Source: Trichopus zeylanicus subsp. travancoricus
Taxonomy: Eukaryota > Streptophyta > Magnoliopsida > Dioscoreales > Dioscoreaceae
Reading direction: 5' to 3'
Assembly (NCBI GenBank): GCA_005019695.1
Contig: RXID01021809.1
Span: 1 to 64,000 of the forward strand
Length of the DNA: 64,000 bases
The notes under the pieces were generated by a model that was not told where the DNA came from, did not search any database, and saw nothing but the letters and a program-made list of their open reading frames with translations. Shown here piece by piece: positions 26,197 through 39,900 of this stretch (position 1 is its first letter; every line of letters begins with the position of its first letter). A program made the translations under genes and the position numbers.

Positions 26197-27428
26197 TAGG
26201 AGCAGCAGCAGCAGCAGCAGCAACAGTAGAAGTAGTCGTAGTGACAGCAGTAGTAGTAGAAGTAGTAGTAGTAGGAGAAGTAGTAGTTGTAGTGGAGGCA
26301 GTAATAGTGGCAATTATAGCAATAGTAGTGATAGTAGTTGTAGCAATAGTATCAGTAGCATCAGTAGTCGTAGTAGTAGTAGCAACGACAGTGGTAGTAG
26401 CAGCGGCAGTAGTTGGAGAAGTTGTAGTAGATGCAGTAGCAGTAGTTCAAGTAGAGGTAGTAGTAGTTGTAGTTGTAGTAGAAGTAACAGATGTAGCATA
26501 AGTTGAAGTAGTTATAGTAGTAGCAGTAGTCGTAGTAATAGTACTAGTCTAAGTAGCGGTAGAAGTACTAGCAGAAGTCATAGTGGTAGCAGTTGTAGTA
26601 GAAGTAGTAGTAAGAGCATCAATAGTAGAACTTTAATAGTTTTTGTAGCAATAGCAGCAACAGAAGTAGTAGTAGCAGTTGGAGTAGTAGCAGCGATTAT
26701 AGCAATTGTTATTGCAATAGGAGTAACACTGGTAGTAGTAGCATTAGATGTGGTGGTAGTGGCTATAGTAGTTGGAGTCTCAATAGTGGCTGTTGAGGTA
26801 GTAGTAGTAGTTATGCCAGGAGGTGCAGCAGTTATGGCAGCAGTTGTCATCATAGTAGGAGTTGTAGTAGCTATCATCATAGTGGTAGTAGCATTGAGTG
26901 TTCAAATATCAATAGTAGCAGTTGTTCAAATGGTATTAATAGAAGTTGTAGTAGTAGCTATCGTAGAAGTAGCAGAAGCAGTAGTAATAGTAGTCATAGG
27001 AGTAGTTGTTGTAGTAGTAGGAGTAGTTATTGTAGTAGTAGGAGTAGTAGCAGAAGTAGTAGGAGAAGCAGTTGAAGTAGCAGTAGATGAAGAAGTGGGA
27101 GTATTAGTAGTAGCAATAGTAGAAGTAGGAGTAAGAATAATAGTAGTAGTCATAGCATTATTATTAGTAGTAGTAGTGGTAGTTGTGGTAGCAATAAGAG
27201 AAGTACTAGTAGTAGCTGTTGCAGTATCCATTGTAGTAGTAGTTGTAGTACAAGTTGAAGTAGTAGTAGATGTAGTAGCACTAGTAGCAGTCGCTGTAGT
27301 AGTAGTAAAAGTAGTAGTAGGAGTAGTTGCTGTTGTAGGCATACTTGTAGTAGTAGTACAACTAGCAGTAGTAGTACGAGTACTATTTGTAGTAGTTGTT
27401 ATTGTAGTAGTAGCAGTAGCAGTAGCAA

Positions 27429-27463
<35 letters not shown>

Positions 27464-27531
27464 ATAGTGGTAGTAGCTGCAGTACAAGTTGGATTTGGAG
27501 TAGTAGCAAGAGTTGTTGCAGGAGTTAAGAA

Positions 27532-27600
<69 letters not shown>
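27532..27600 (-). repeat. Perfect (TAG)n run, 69 bp
   Basis: Twenty-three uninterrupted units, entered through GTTAAGAA and left through a short AGC patch. Confidence 0.96.
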
Positions 27601-29190
27601 CAGCAGCAGCTCTAGGAGTTATAGTTAGAGTTGGTGTAGGGAGTAGTAGTAATAGTAGTACTAGTAGTAGTACTAGTAGCAGTCACTATAGGAGTTGGAG
27701 TAGGAGTAGTAGTTGTTGTAGGAGTTGGAGTAGGAGCAGGAGTAGGAGTAGTAGTAGTAGCAGTTGTATGAGTATTAGTAGTAATTATAGTAGCAGTAGT
27801 AGTAGAAGTGGACACAAAAGAAGTAGTAGTTGTGGTAGCTGCAATAACAGTAGTACTAGTAGAAGTAGTAGTAGTACAAGTCGTACTAATAGTAGAAGCA
27901 GTTATAGTAGAAGTACTCATAGTAGTAGTAGTAGTAGTAGTAGTAGTAGCAATAGTCGAAGGAGTACTAGTTGTAGAAATAGTAGTAGTAACTGTAATGG
28001 GAGTAGGAACGGGAATAGTATTTATCATAGTAGTAGTAGTAGATGTTGTTATTGTTGCAATAGTAGTATTCAGAGTAGTAGTAGTAGTAGCAGCAACTGC
28101 ACTAGTAGGAGCAGCAGTAGTAGTAGTGGTAGTTTTGGTGGTAGTAGTAGTAATAGTAGTCATAGTACTTGTCGCAGCAGCCATAGTTGTAGCAGTAGTA
28201 GTAGGTATAGTAGTTGTGGTAGTAGTAGTTGTAGTAGTAGTAGTACTCGGAGTAGTAGTTGTAGTAGTGGTAGTAGCAATACAAGTAGTAGTAGTAATTG
28301 CAGTAATAGCGGTTGTAGTAGTACCAGCAGTAGTATTTGTAGTTGTTCTAATGGAATTTGTAGTAGTAGCTATAATAGTTGTAGTAGTAGGAGGAGGAGG
28401 GGTAGCAGTAGATGTAGTAGTTGGAATAGGATTTCTACTAGTAGTAGTAGTATCCCAAGCAGGAGTGGAAGCGAAAATATTAGTCGGAGTAGTTGTAGTT
28501 GCAGGGGTAGTTGTAGCTATAATAGTAGTAGTAGGTGAAGTAGTAGTAGTAGCCCTATCCATAGGAATAGCGGTAGACATAGCCGTAGTAGTAGCCATAA
28601 TAATAGCAGCAATAGTGATAACATTAGTACTTGTTGTAGTAGTAATAGTAGTAGCCGAAGTAATAGCAGCAGCAACAGCAGTTGTAGTAGTAGTAGTAGT
28701 AGTAGCAGTAGCTGTAATTGTTGTAGCAGTTTTTTTAGTAGCAGCAATAGTACTAGTAGCAAAAGTAGCAGCAGTAGCGATAATAGTAGTGGTAGTTGTT
28801 GTTCTAGCAGCAGTAGTAGTAGTAGTGATAGTTTTAGTAGTAGCAGTTGTAGCAGCAGTAGCAGTAGCAGTAGCAGTAGTAGTAGGAGTAATAGTAGTAG
28901 CAGTAGTAGTTGTTGTTGTAGTAGTTGTTGTTGTCGTTGTAGGAGAAGTGGTAGTAGTAGTAGTAGTATCTGTAGTAGTAGTACTAGTATTAGCAGTTAT
29001 TGTAATCGTACAATTAGTAGTAGTAGTAGTAGCAATAGGAGCAGTATGAACAGTAGCAGTTGTTGAAGTAATAGTAGTAGCAGTTGCAGCAATGACAATA
29101 GTAGTGGAAGTAATAACAGAAGTAGCCGTAATAGTAGCAACAGTAGCAGTAGCGGAAGTAGCAGTACCAGTAGTAGAATCAGAAGCATTG

Positions 29191-29212
29191 GTTCGAGCAG
29201 CGTGGGTTCTAC
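29191..29212. other. Non-array spacer at the right inversion edge
   Basis: About 22 bases between the last clear AGT triplets and the first clear ACT triplets do not fit the unit in either orientation. They are unusually G-rich for this window and include GGTTCG and GCGTGGG. This marks the breakpoint where block 2 rejoins + oriented satellite. Breakpoint filler from end joining is one explanation; heavily mutated triplets is another. Confidence 0.5.
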
Positions 29213-31358
29213 TTCTGCAACTATTCCTACTCATGCTACAACTACTACTATTCCTAATTCTACTACAACTACTCGTACTCTTGCTGTGGTTGCTACAGCT
29301 ACTACAGCTTCTACTATTGCTACTGCTACTACTGCTGCTGCTACTACTTCTACTGCTACTACTGCTGCTGCTGCTACTTCTACTGCTACTACTACTGCTA
29401 TTGCTACTAACATTTCTGCTACTATTACTCCTACTAGTCTTACTCCTACTAGTCTTACAACTACTAATACTACTACTACTACCACCACCACTATAGCTAC
29501 TACAACTACTGCTGCTGCAACTCGTACAACTACAACTACTACTACCAATACTAATACAACTACAACTACTTCTACGACTACTGCTACTACTACGACTTCT
29601 CCTCTTACTACTACCATTACTATTACTGCTACTACTACTTCCATTACAACTACTCGTACTACTAATAATACTCCAAGTACTACTACTATTCTGAACACTC
29701 CTGCTACTTCTACTACTATTGTTGTTGCTACAATTACAATTACAACTTCGTGTACTATAACAACGACAACTACTATTCCTATTATTATTATTACTACTAC
29801 GACTACTATTACTATTACTATTACTACTAGTACTATTACTACTATTACTACTACTAGGAGTGCTACTACTGCAACTACTACTACAACAACAACTACTACT
29901 CCCACTACTACAACGACAAGAACTACTACAACTACGACTACTACTATCTCTACTACTACTCCTACTACTACTACTCCTCCTACTACTACTACTCCTACTA
30001 CTACTACTACTACGAATAAAACTATAGCTACTACTACTTATACTACTACCGTTGTTGCTGCTGCAGCTACTACTACTACTACTACTACTGCTGCTGCTAC
30101 TGTTGCTGCTACTCTTACTCCAACTTCTACTGCTACTACTCCTACTACTACTAGTATTACCACAACTACAACTACTATTGCTCCTACTACTACTACTCCT
30201 ACAACTTATACTACTAATGCTACTGCTACTGCTACTACAACTACTACTACTATTGCTGCTGCTGCTATTGCAACCACTACTACTACTACCACTACTCCAA
30301 CTCCTACTACTCCTATTACTACTACTCCCACTACTGCTACTACCACTACTACTAGTTCAACAACTACTTCAACTCCAACTCCTACTAATACTACTACTAT
30401 TACCAATACTACTACTATCTCTACTGCTACTACCACTACTACTACTACTCCCACTATTACTACAACTACTACTCCTCCCATTACAACAACTACTACTACT
30501 GTTGCTGCTGGTACTACCACAACTACTACTACTCTTATTACTAATATTACTACTACTAATACTACTACAAAAATTGCTACCGCCACTATTAATGTTGCTT
30601 CTACTACAATAACTACTACTACTACTGCTATTGCTGCTACTACTACTACTACCCCCACCACTACTACTACTAGTACTAACACAAATACTACTACAACAAC
30701 TAAAATTTTACTACAACAACTGTTGTTATAGCTACTACTACTACAACAACAACTACTACAATTTCTGCTACTACTACTATTACAACAACTACTACTATGA
30801 CTACTGCTACTGCTACAACTACTAAAACTTCTTCAGCTACTACTACCACTCCTGCTGCTGCTGCTGCTACTACTACTGCTTCAACTACTAGTTTTGCTAC
30901 TACTGCTACTACTACTGCTACTACTACTACTACTACCTCTGCTACTACTATTACTACTATTGCTACTCCTACTTCAGCTACTACTTCTACTACTACAACA
31001 ACAACTATTACTACTACTGCAACTACTACTACAATTTCTACTACTACTTTTACTTCAACCACAACAACTACTACTATTACTACTACTACTACTCCTTCTA
31101 CTACTACTACTCCTGCAACTACTACTACAATGACAGCTACTACTATTGCAACTACTACTACTACTACCACCTCTACCACTACTACTACTACTCGAAATAT
31201 AACTACACTACTGCTACAACTACTACAACTACAAGAACTACTGCTACTCTTATCACTATTACTACTACGACTACTGCTACTGCTACTACTACTATTTCTA
31301 GTACAACTACTACAACTGTTACTACTACTACTACTACTACTGCGATTACTACTACTCT

Positions 31359-31401
<43 letters not shown>

Positions 31402-32193
31402 TCCACTACTATTACTACAACTTCTACTACAACAACTACTACTACTACTACTTCTACCACCACTACTACTATTGCTACTACAACTACTGCTACTATTTCT
31501 ACTCCTACTAAATCAACTCCTGCAATTACTTCAACTACTAGCATTACTACTACTACAACTATTACTCATATTACTAGTACTACTACTACTATTACTATTA
31601 CTACTACTACTACTTTTGCTACTACTACAACTGCTACTACTGTTACATCTGCTACTGGTACAACTATTACTACTTCTACTACAATAGCTACTACAATTGC
31701 TACTGCTACTGCTACTACCTCTACAACTAGTAATAAAACTACTAGTACTATACTACTACTACAACCATAACTACAAGCACTGATACTACTCCTACAACTA
31801 TTAGTATTACTACTATTAATACAACAACAACAACAACAACTACTACTACTACTACTACTACTACAACTACTCGTTCTGTTACTATTACTACTACTAGTAC
31901 TACTACTACTACTGCTACTTCTACTCCCTCTAATGCTACTACAACTACTACTACTATAACTACTACTACCACTAGTATTGCAACTCCTTCTCCTACTTCA
32001 ACTACAACTACCAATACTACCCTAACTTCTATTACTACTGCTACAACCACTATGACTACTACTACTACTGCTACTCCTACTAGTACTACTTCTACTACTA
32101 CTACTACTTCTACTATTACTGCTGTTACTACTGCTGCTGCTGCTACTACCACTACTGCAACTACCACTACTGCGACTACTACTTCTACTACTA

Positions 32194-32426
32194 CTGGTAC
32201 TACTATTAATGCCACTAGTGCTAAGACCACTATGACTACTATAATAACTACTACTACTAATGTTATTTCTGCAACTACTACTACAACGACAACTACTACT
32301 ACTACAACGACAACGACTACTACTACTATCAAAACTAATACTGCTATCATTACTGCTACTACTATGACTTCTTCTCCTACTATTACTACTACTACAACTA
32401 CTATCACTACTGCTACTACAACTTCA
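32194..32426 (+). repeat. Direct repeat with about 445-bp spacing, copy 1
   Basis: Shares with 32643-32870 the ordered words GGTACTAC, ACCACTATGA (32226), AAAACTAATACT (32331) and ATGACTTCTTCTCC (32364). Offsets are 449, 447, 444 and 444 bp. The roughly 216 bp between the copies could not be paired with anything nearby. Confidence 0.85.
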
Positions 32427-32642
32427 ACTACAACTACTCCTGCTGCTACTACTACTACAATAACTACTACTACAACTACTCCTACTCCTACTACTACTAC
32501 TCCTACTGCTACTAATACTTCTACTATTACTGGTGCAACTACTACTACTTCTACTACTACCGCTACTGCTACAACCGCTACAGCTAGTCCTACAACTACT
32601 ATTACTACTACTGCTACTACTATTGCTACTACTACTACTAAT

Positions 32643-32870
32643 GGTACTACAACTAAGGCTACTAGTACTATGACCACTATGAATACTACAATAACTACAG
32701 TTGCTACTGCTACTTCTACAACTACTATAACAACTACTATTGCTTCTACAATAACAACTACTACAACTTCTATTAAAACTAATACTACTACCGCTACTAC
32801 TACTACTATGACTTCTTCTCCAACTACTACTGCTACTACAACTACTACTATAACTACTCTTGTTGTTGCT
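32643..32870 (+). repeat. Direct repeat with about 445-bp spacing, copy 2
   Basis: Second copy of 32194-32426, with anchors at 32673, 32775 and 32808. It ends where register shifts near 32872. Substitutions between the copies fall at every triplet position. Confidence 0.85.
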
Positions 32871-34147
32871 ACCCTACTACAAGTACAACACCAACTACTT
32901 CTACTGCTACTACTACTGCTACTTCTATTATTACTGTTGCTTCTACTACTACTGCTACTACTATTACTACCATTACTACTAATACAACTGCTACTTCTAC
33001 TACTAGTATTACAGGTACTACTACTGCTACCACTATTGCAATACTACTTCTACTACTGCAACTACTGCTACTACTATTGATACTGCAACTACTGCTGCTA
33101 CTATTATTGACACTGCAACTACCGCTGTTACTTCTACAATGACTTCTACAACTACTACGACTACACCTACTACTACTACGGCTACTACTACTACTGACAC
33201 TGCTACTTCTGCCACTACTACTACTGCTAATATTACTTCTTCTAATACTACTACAACTATTTCTATTGCTCCATGTACAAATGCTACTACCGCTACTGCA
33301 ACTATTACTGATACCACTACTACTACTCCTACTTCTAATGCTACTGCTACTACTACAATCACTGCTACTGCTACTACTACTACTGCTACTACTATTACTA
33401 CTACCACTACGACAACTACTACTAGTAGTACTCCTGCTACTACTCGTACTACAACTATTATTATTTTTAGTAATGATACTACTACTACTACCGTGACTAC
33501 TACTACTTCAGCTATTGCTATTGCAGCTGCTACTCCTACTACTACCATTACTATTCCCATGACAACAACTACTACTCCTACTACTACTGCTACTACTGTT
33601 ACTCCTACTACTACAACATCCTCTAATATCACACCAACTAGTTCTACTGCTGCCACTACTACCCACCACTACTGCTACTACTCTTGCTCCTACTACTTCT
33701 ACAACTGCTACCACTACAACTGATGTTGCTACTACTCGCACCACTAATCCTATTGCAACTACCACTATAACCTCTCCTGCTACTACTGATACCCCAACTA
33801 CTACTGCTACTACATCTACCTCTACTACTAGTACCGCTGTTGTTACTCATATTACTACTACTGCTGCTGCTACTCCTACTACTACTACTACTATTGCTAA
33901 TATCACTTCTACTACAACTATCATTGTTGTTAGTCATACTACTACTATTACTGCTACTACTACTACTATAACTAATACTTCTACAACTACAACAACTATG
34001 GCTACTACTAATACCACAACTGCTATTACTACTGCTACTACTACTGCTACCACAACAACAACTACTACTACTACTACTCCTCCAACTCCAACTACAACTG
34101 ATGCTGCTGCTACTCGCACTACTACTACTACTTCTACTACTACTGCT

Positions 34148-34183
34148 ACCACTAATGCTACCACTAATGCTACCACTAATATT
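34148..34183 (+). repeat. 12-bp tandem repeat, three copies
   Basis: ACCACTAATGCT occurs at 34148, 34160 and 34172, the last ending in ATT. A four-triplet variant word has been copied in place. Confidence 0.9.
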
Positions 34184-34669
34184 ATTACTACTACTGCTGC
34201 TACTACAACAGCTACTACTTCTATCGCTACTACTACTGCTACTGCTACTACTGATACTACTCCTACTATAGCTACTGCTTCTACAACTACTAATACTGAT
34301 ACTAACACTGGTACTACAACTACTACACTTACTATTACTACTATGACTGCGACTACTATGATTACTACAACTAGTACTAGTACTACTACTACTACTATGA
34401 CTACTGCTACAACTATTGCTACTACTACTAATACTAAGTCCACTACTACTACTTCTACTACTGCTATTATTGGCACTACTGCTACCACCAATTATACTAC
34501 TTCTACTTCTATTACTGCCATTGCTTCTGCTACTACTACTGCTACCAATACTACTACTACCTCTCATACTACTACAACAATTGCTACTACTACTACTACC
34601 ACCGTTAGTACTTATACTACTACTACAACAGCTGTTGCTATTACTACTACTGCTACTACTACTACTAAT

Positions 34670-34688
34670 AATAATAATAATAATAACA
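34670..34688 (+). repeat. (AAT)n variant patch
   Basis: About six AAT units in a row, unlike the usual single AAT variants. Confidence 0.92.
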
Positions 34689-35094
34689 CTACAACTACTA
34701 CTTCTACTACTAATACTACTACTACAACTACGACAACAACAATAACAACAACTACTACAACAACAACTACTACTAGCACAACAACAACTACTACTACCAC
34801 TACAACTACTGTTAATCCTCCTCCTCTTCCTACTACTACTAACACTACTACTAATACTACGACTCCTACACCTACTACTTTTTCTTCTACTACTACTGCT
34901 ACTGCTGCTGCTACTACAACTATAACTACAACAACTACTACTCCAGCTAAAGATATTACCACTCGTGCTGCTACAACAACTACTACAGCAACAACAATAA
35001 CAACAACAACTACTACTACTACTACAACAACTGCAACTACTACAACCACTACAACTACCACTACTACAACTATAACTGCTACTTCTTCCAGAAT

Positions 35095-35122
35095 AACAAC
35101 AACAACAACAACAACAACAACA

Positions 35123-35124
<2 letters not shown>
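35095..35124 (+). repeat. (AAC)n variant patch
   Basis: About ten AAC/ACA units in a row followed by a perfect ACT run. Shorter patches of the same variant occur at about 5845-5870, 7930-7946, 16733-16748 and 39590-39600. Confidence 0.92.
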
Positions 35125-35159
<35 letters not shown>

Positions 35160-36403
35160 ATGCTACCACTACTACTACTACTAATGCGACTGCTACTACA
35201 CTACAACTACAACTACATCTCCTAGTACAACTATTACTTCCACAACTATGACTATTACTACTACCCATAGTCCTGCTACAACTACAACAACAACAACTAC
35301 TACTACAAATTTGACTACTACTACTCCTACTACTACTCGACTACTTCCACTACTGCCACTTCTCCTACAACTACTACTCCTATTACAATGACTACTTTTA
35401 GTACTATTACTTCTTCAACGACTACTACTATTATTAATAGTAGTACTACTACTACTACCGCGACAACCAGTATTTCAACAACTATTGCTACTTCTATTAC
35501 TCCTACTACTACTACTACGACTACTACTACTACTACTATTACTTCCACCACCACTACTATTGCTGCTGCTGCTACTAATACTACTACTACCTACTACTAC
35601 TTCTGCTGCAGCTACTAGTACTACTGCTACTATTACTACTACTCATACGACTACTACTAGTGCCACTACTGCCATTTCAACTTCGGCTTCTACTACTACT
35701 ACTACTACTATTACTACGACGACTTATGCTGCTACTTTTGCGACTCCTACTACTTCTCCTACTACTACAACTACTGCCACTACTACTCCTACAAATTCTG
35801 CGACAACTACTACTACTAGTGCTAACATTTCTATTACTATTACTATGACTACTAGTACAAACGCTACTACAACTATTGCTATGTATATGACTACTACAAC
35901 AACGATTGCTATGTCTGCTGCTACCGCTACTACTGCTACTATGACTATGACTTGTACTTCTACTTCTGTTGCTTTTGCTTTAGCTACTGCTATAATAACT
36001 ACTGATGCTGCTGCTACTATTACTACAACTAATATTACTACTACTACTAATATTACACTAGCAACTTCAACTACTACTACTACTACTACTCCAACTACAA
36101 CTACTACTACTACTACTTATATTACTAGTACTACTACTACTACTACCACCACAATTGCTTCTTTGATTACTACTACTGCTATAACTACTACTGCTACTAC
36201 TATTATTGTTACTAATACGACAACTATTACAACTCCAGCAACTTCTACTACTACTAATACTGGTGCTACTATTGCTACAACTACTACTGCGTCTACTACT
36301 ACTACAACTACCACTCTATTGCTACTCTGCAATTGCGAATTCTACTGCTATGACGGCTACTACTTCTATGACTACTACGACTTCTACTACTTCTTCTCCT
36401 CTT

Positions 36404-36427
36404 CCTCCTCCTCCTCCTCCTCCTCCT
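36404..36427 (+). repeat. (CCT)8 patch
   Basis: Eight CCT units, with a further short CCT run about 50 bp downstream (near 36475-36488). Pure pyrimidine on the + strand. Confidence 0.94.
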
Positions 36428-36876
36428 ACTACTACTACTACTACTACTATTGCTACTACTACTAATACTACTTCTCCTCCTCCTCCTACTACTACTTTTG
36501 TGACAACTACTACTGCTCCAACTACTATTACTGCAACTACTACGACTACGACTACTATTACAACTGCTGCCACAATTGATGCTACAACTATTGATATAAC
36601 TACTGCTGCTGCTGCTATAATTGCTATTACTGCTAAAACTACTACTACTACTATTGCCATTACTACTACTTTTGTTGCCCCACTACCACTTCTACTAATG
36701 TTGCAACTACAACAACCGCAACTACTACTACGATTACTACTACTATTACAACTAAAACTTCTATTATTACTACTACTACAACAATAACTACTACTATTAC
36801 TACTACTGCTCTAACTGCTATGGCTACTACTACTTTTTTCCTACTACTGTTACTACTGCTGCTACTACTAGTACTG

Positions 36877-36923
<47 letters not shown>
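36877..36923 (+). repeat. Perfect (ACT)n run, 47 bp
   Basis: Nearly 16 uninterrupted units, about 40 bp after a T-rich word (CTTTTTTCC). Confidence 0.95.
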
Positions 36924-37401
36924 GCAACTATTGCTACAAAAATTGCTCCTACTGCTACTGCTACAACTGCTACTGCAACTATCGCAACAGCTACTGCTTC
37001 TACCATCACAGCTGCTACTGCAACTACTATATTTGAAATGGCTCCTATTCCTATAGTTTCTGCTACTACTGCAACTATGACTACTAATATTGCTACATCT
37101 ACTACTGCTGCTGCTACTACTCCTACAGCAACTTCTACTACTGCTACTATCACTGCTACTATTACTACTATTACTACTACTGCTACTACTTTTACTATTA
37201 TTACTACTGCTAATACTACTGTTACTGCCACTATTACTAATATTGCTACTGCTGCTACTAGTCATACTGCTACTACCACTACTACTACTACAACAACTTC
37301 TACTACTACTGCTGTTGCCACGCCTCCTATACCTCCTACTAATCCTATTACTACTACTACAGCTACTGCGACTACTGCTGCTATTGTTGCTACTGCTTTT
37401 G

Positions 37402-37457
<56 letters not shown>
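37402..37457 (+). repeat. Perfect (ACT)n run, 56 bp
   Basis: Nearly 19 uninterrupted units between GCTTTTGCT and CCTATTAC. Confidence 0.96.
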
Positions 37458-37458
<1 letters not shown>

Positions 37459-39797
37459 CTATTACAAATCCTGCTACTACTACTACTTCTAGAACTACTA
37501 CTACTCCTACAACTACTCTTACTACTACTTCTACTACTACTGCTACTACTACTACTACAACTACTACTACTATTACTACTACTACTACTCCTACCACTAT
37601 CCCTATTATTACTACTACTACTCCTGCTACAACAACTATAACTACTACTACGACTATTGCTGTTGCTACTACTGTGACTAGCTCTCCTACTAGGATAATT
37701 ACTATAGCTACAAATACAACAACTACTACTACCGTAACTATTCCTCCTTCCACTACTGCTACTGCTATTGCAGCTACTATTGCTACTACAACTACTATTG
37801 CTACTACTCCTACTGCTATTACAACTGCTACATCCAATACTAGTATAATTACTGCTTCTATTGCTGTTACAAATACTCCCACTACTACTACCACTACTGC
37901 TACTTCGGCTACTACTGCTCCTACTACCCCTGCTACTACGACCGTAACTACTACTGCTACTATGAATACTGCCATTACTACTACTACTGCATACTACAAC
38001 TACTAGTATGATAACTACTACTACTGCTGCTGCAACTGCTACTACAACTACTACAACTACCACTCCAACTATAGCTGCTACTACAACTAATCCCACTACT
38101 ACTATTATTGCTACTATGACTACTCTAACCACGACTACTACTACTATTAGTACTACTGCTGCTACTACTGCTGCTACTCCTAATGCTACTAATACTGCTA
38201 CTGATATTGTATTACTTTTCCTATTGGTATTACTGCAACTATTACGACTATTGCTACAACTACTACAACTACTATTACTACTGCTGCTACAACAACAACT
38301 AGAACTACTACTATTGCAACTACTACAACTACTACTATGGCCACTACTACTATAATTACTACTGTTGCTGTGACTCGTGCTACTACTACTACTACTATAA
38401 CTACTAGTATCCGAACTACTGCTGCTATTGCAACAATAATAATTACTACAACAACGACTATTATTGCTACTACTGCTACTACTGCTGCTGGTACTACTAC
38501 TACTACTACTTCTTCTACTACTAGTACTACTAGTACTACTACTATGACTACTATGACTACTACTACTACTACTGCTACTACTACTGCTATTACAACAACA
38601 ACAACTACTACTACTACTACAACAACAAATAATACTAGTAGTACTGCTACTTATGCTGCTACTACTACCACTACAACTACTACTATTGGAACAACTACTA
38701 TTGCTACTACTACTACTACTAATGCTACTACTACTACTGTTGCTACTACTTCTATTACAACTATGACTATTACTATTCGTACTACTGCTACTAATGCTAC
38801 TACAATCGCAACCAGTGCTACAACTACTACTCCTACTATGACTATGACAACAGCTATAGGTGCTTCTACCACTTTTTCGACTACTACCCGTACTTCTAGA
38901 ACTACTGCTACTTATAATGCTACAACTGATCCCACAGTGATAACTTCTACTAGTACTGCGACTATTACTTGTCCTACTACTACCGCTACTACTACGACTA
39001 CTAGTACTAGTTCTACCACTGCTACTACTGCGTCTGTTGCTAATACTACTACGACTACTACTATTGTTACTCCACTATAACTAATTCTACTACTACTACT
39101 ACCACTACTGCTACAAATACTACTACTATCATTCCTCATAACGCTTCTACTGGTGTAACTACAACTGTGGCTACTATTGCTACTGCAACTACTACTACTA
39201 GTAGTTGTAGTACTACTGTTACTACTACTACTACTCCTACTACTGCTTCTTTGCCTACTGCTACAACTAAAAGTATTATTACTACTATTACTACTACTAC
39301 TACTAATGCTACTACTCCTACTACAACTCCTACAGCTACTACTACCCCTACTGTTGCCACAATTACTATTGCTACTACTCAAACTTCTGCTATTACTAGT
39401 ACTACTACTACTACTACTACTAGTTCTACTATTGCAAGTACTACTGCTACCGCTACTACTGCTCTTGCTACTACTTCTGCAAATGCTAATACTACTACTA
39501 CTCATACTATTACTTTTGCTACTAATATTTCTATTACTTTTGCTATTGCGACTACTGCTACTACTACAACTATGGTTGTAACAATAACAACAACAACAAC
39601 TACTACTACTACTACAACTACTACAACTACGATTATGGCTACTACTATTGCTGCTACTTCTGTTACTACTACAACTACTAGTACCCCAACTACAACCGCA
39701 AATCCTATTGCTACTCCTACTGCAACTACTACTACTACTATTAATGCTGCTGCTGCCTCCTGCTACTACTACAACAACAAAAACTACTACTACTACT

Positions 39798-39858
39798 ACC
39801 ACTAATGCTACTACTACTACTACCACTAATGCTACTACTACTACTACCACTAATGCTG

Positions 39859-39869
<11 letters not shown>
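39798..39869 (+). repeat. 24-bp tandem repeat, three copies
   Basis: A unit starting ACCACTAATGCTACTAC occurs at 39798, 39822 and 39846 with exact 24-bp spacing. The third copy has an extra GCT. It uses the same ACCACTAATGCT word as the repeat at 34148. Confidence 0.92.

Positions 39870-39900
<31 letters not shown>

Larger units (their letters stand above)
24829..29190 (-). repeat. Inverted (ACT)n satellite, block 2
   Basis: From about 24829 the + strand switches from ACT to AGT triplets and stays so for about 4.4 kb, so this is the same satellite in opposite orientation. Its variant triplets (AGC, AAT, TGT, AGA, AAC) are the reverse complements of those in the flanking blocks (GCT, ATT, ACA, TCT, GTT), so it is an inversion of the same material rather than another family. 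The minus strand holds the ACT register without a stop for about 1.6 kb (27612-29234). It carries the longest perfect run of the window and a CGT-variant patch near 25.9-26.1 kb. No gene is seen. Confidence 0.94.

Noticed and set aside
29185..29212. GGTTCGAGC, resembling the T-loop of a tRNA
   Set aside because: No acceptor, D or anticodon stems can be drawn around it; the flanks are ordinary satellite triplets.
27612..29234. Open frame of 540 codons on the minus strand
   Set aside because: It is the Thr phase of the inverted block and ends with the inversion. No features of a gene.
39798..39869. Regularly spaced words that could suggest a CRISPR array
   Set aside because: The whole stretch is triplet satellite with 24-bp tandem copies and no unique spacers; the window shows no cas-like gene.
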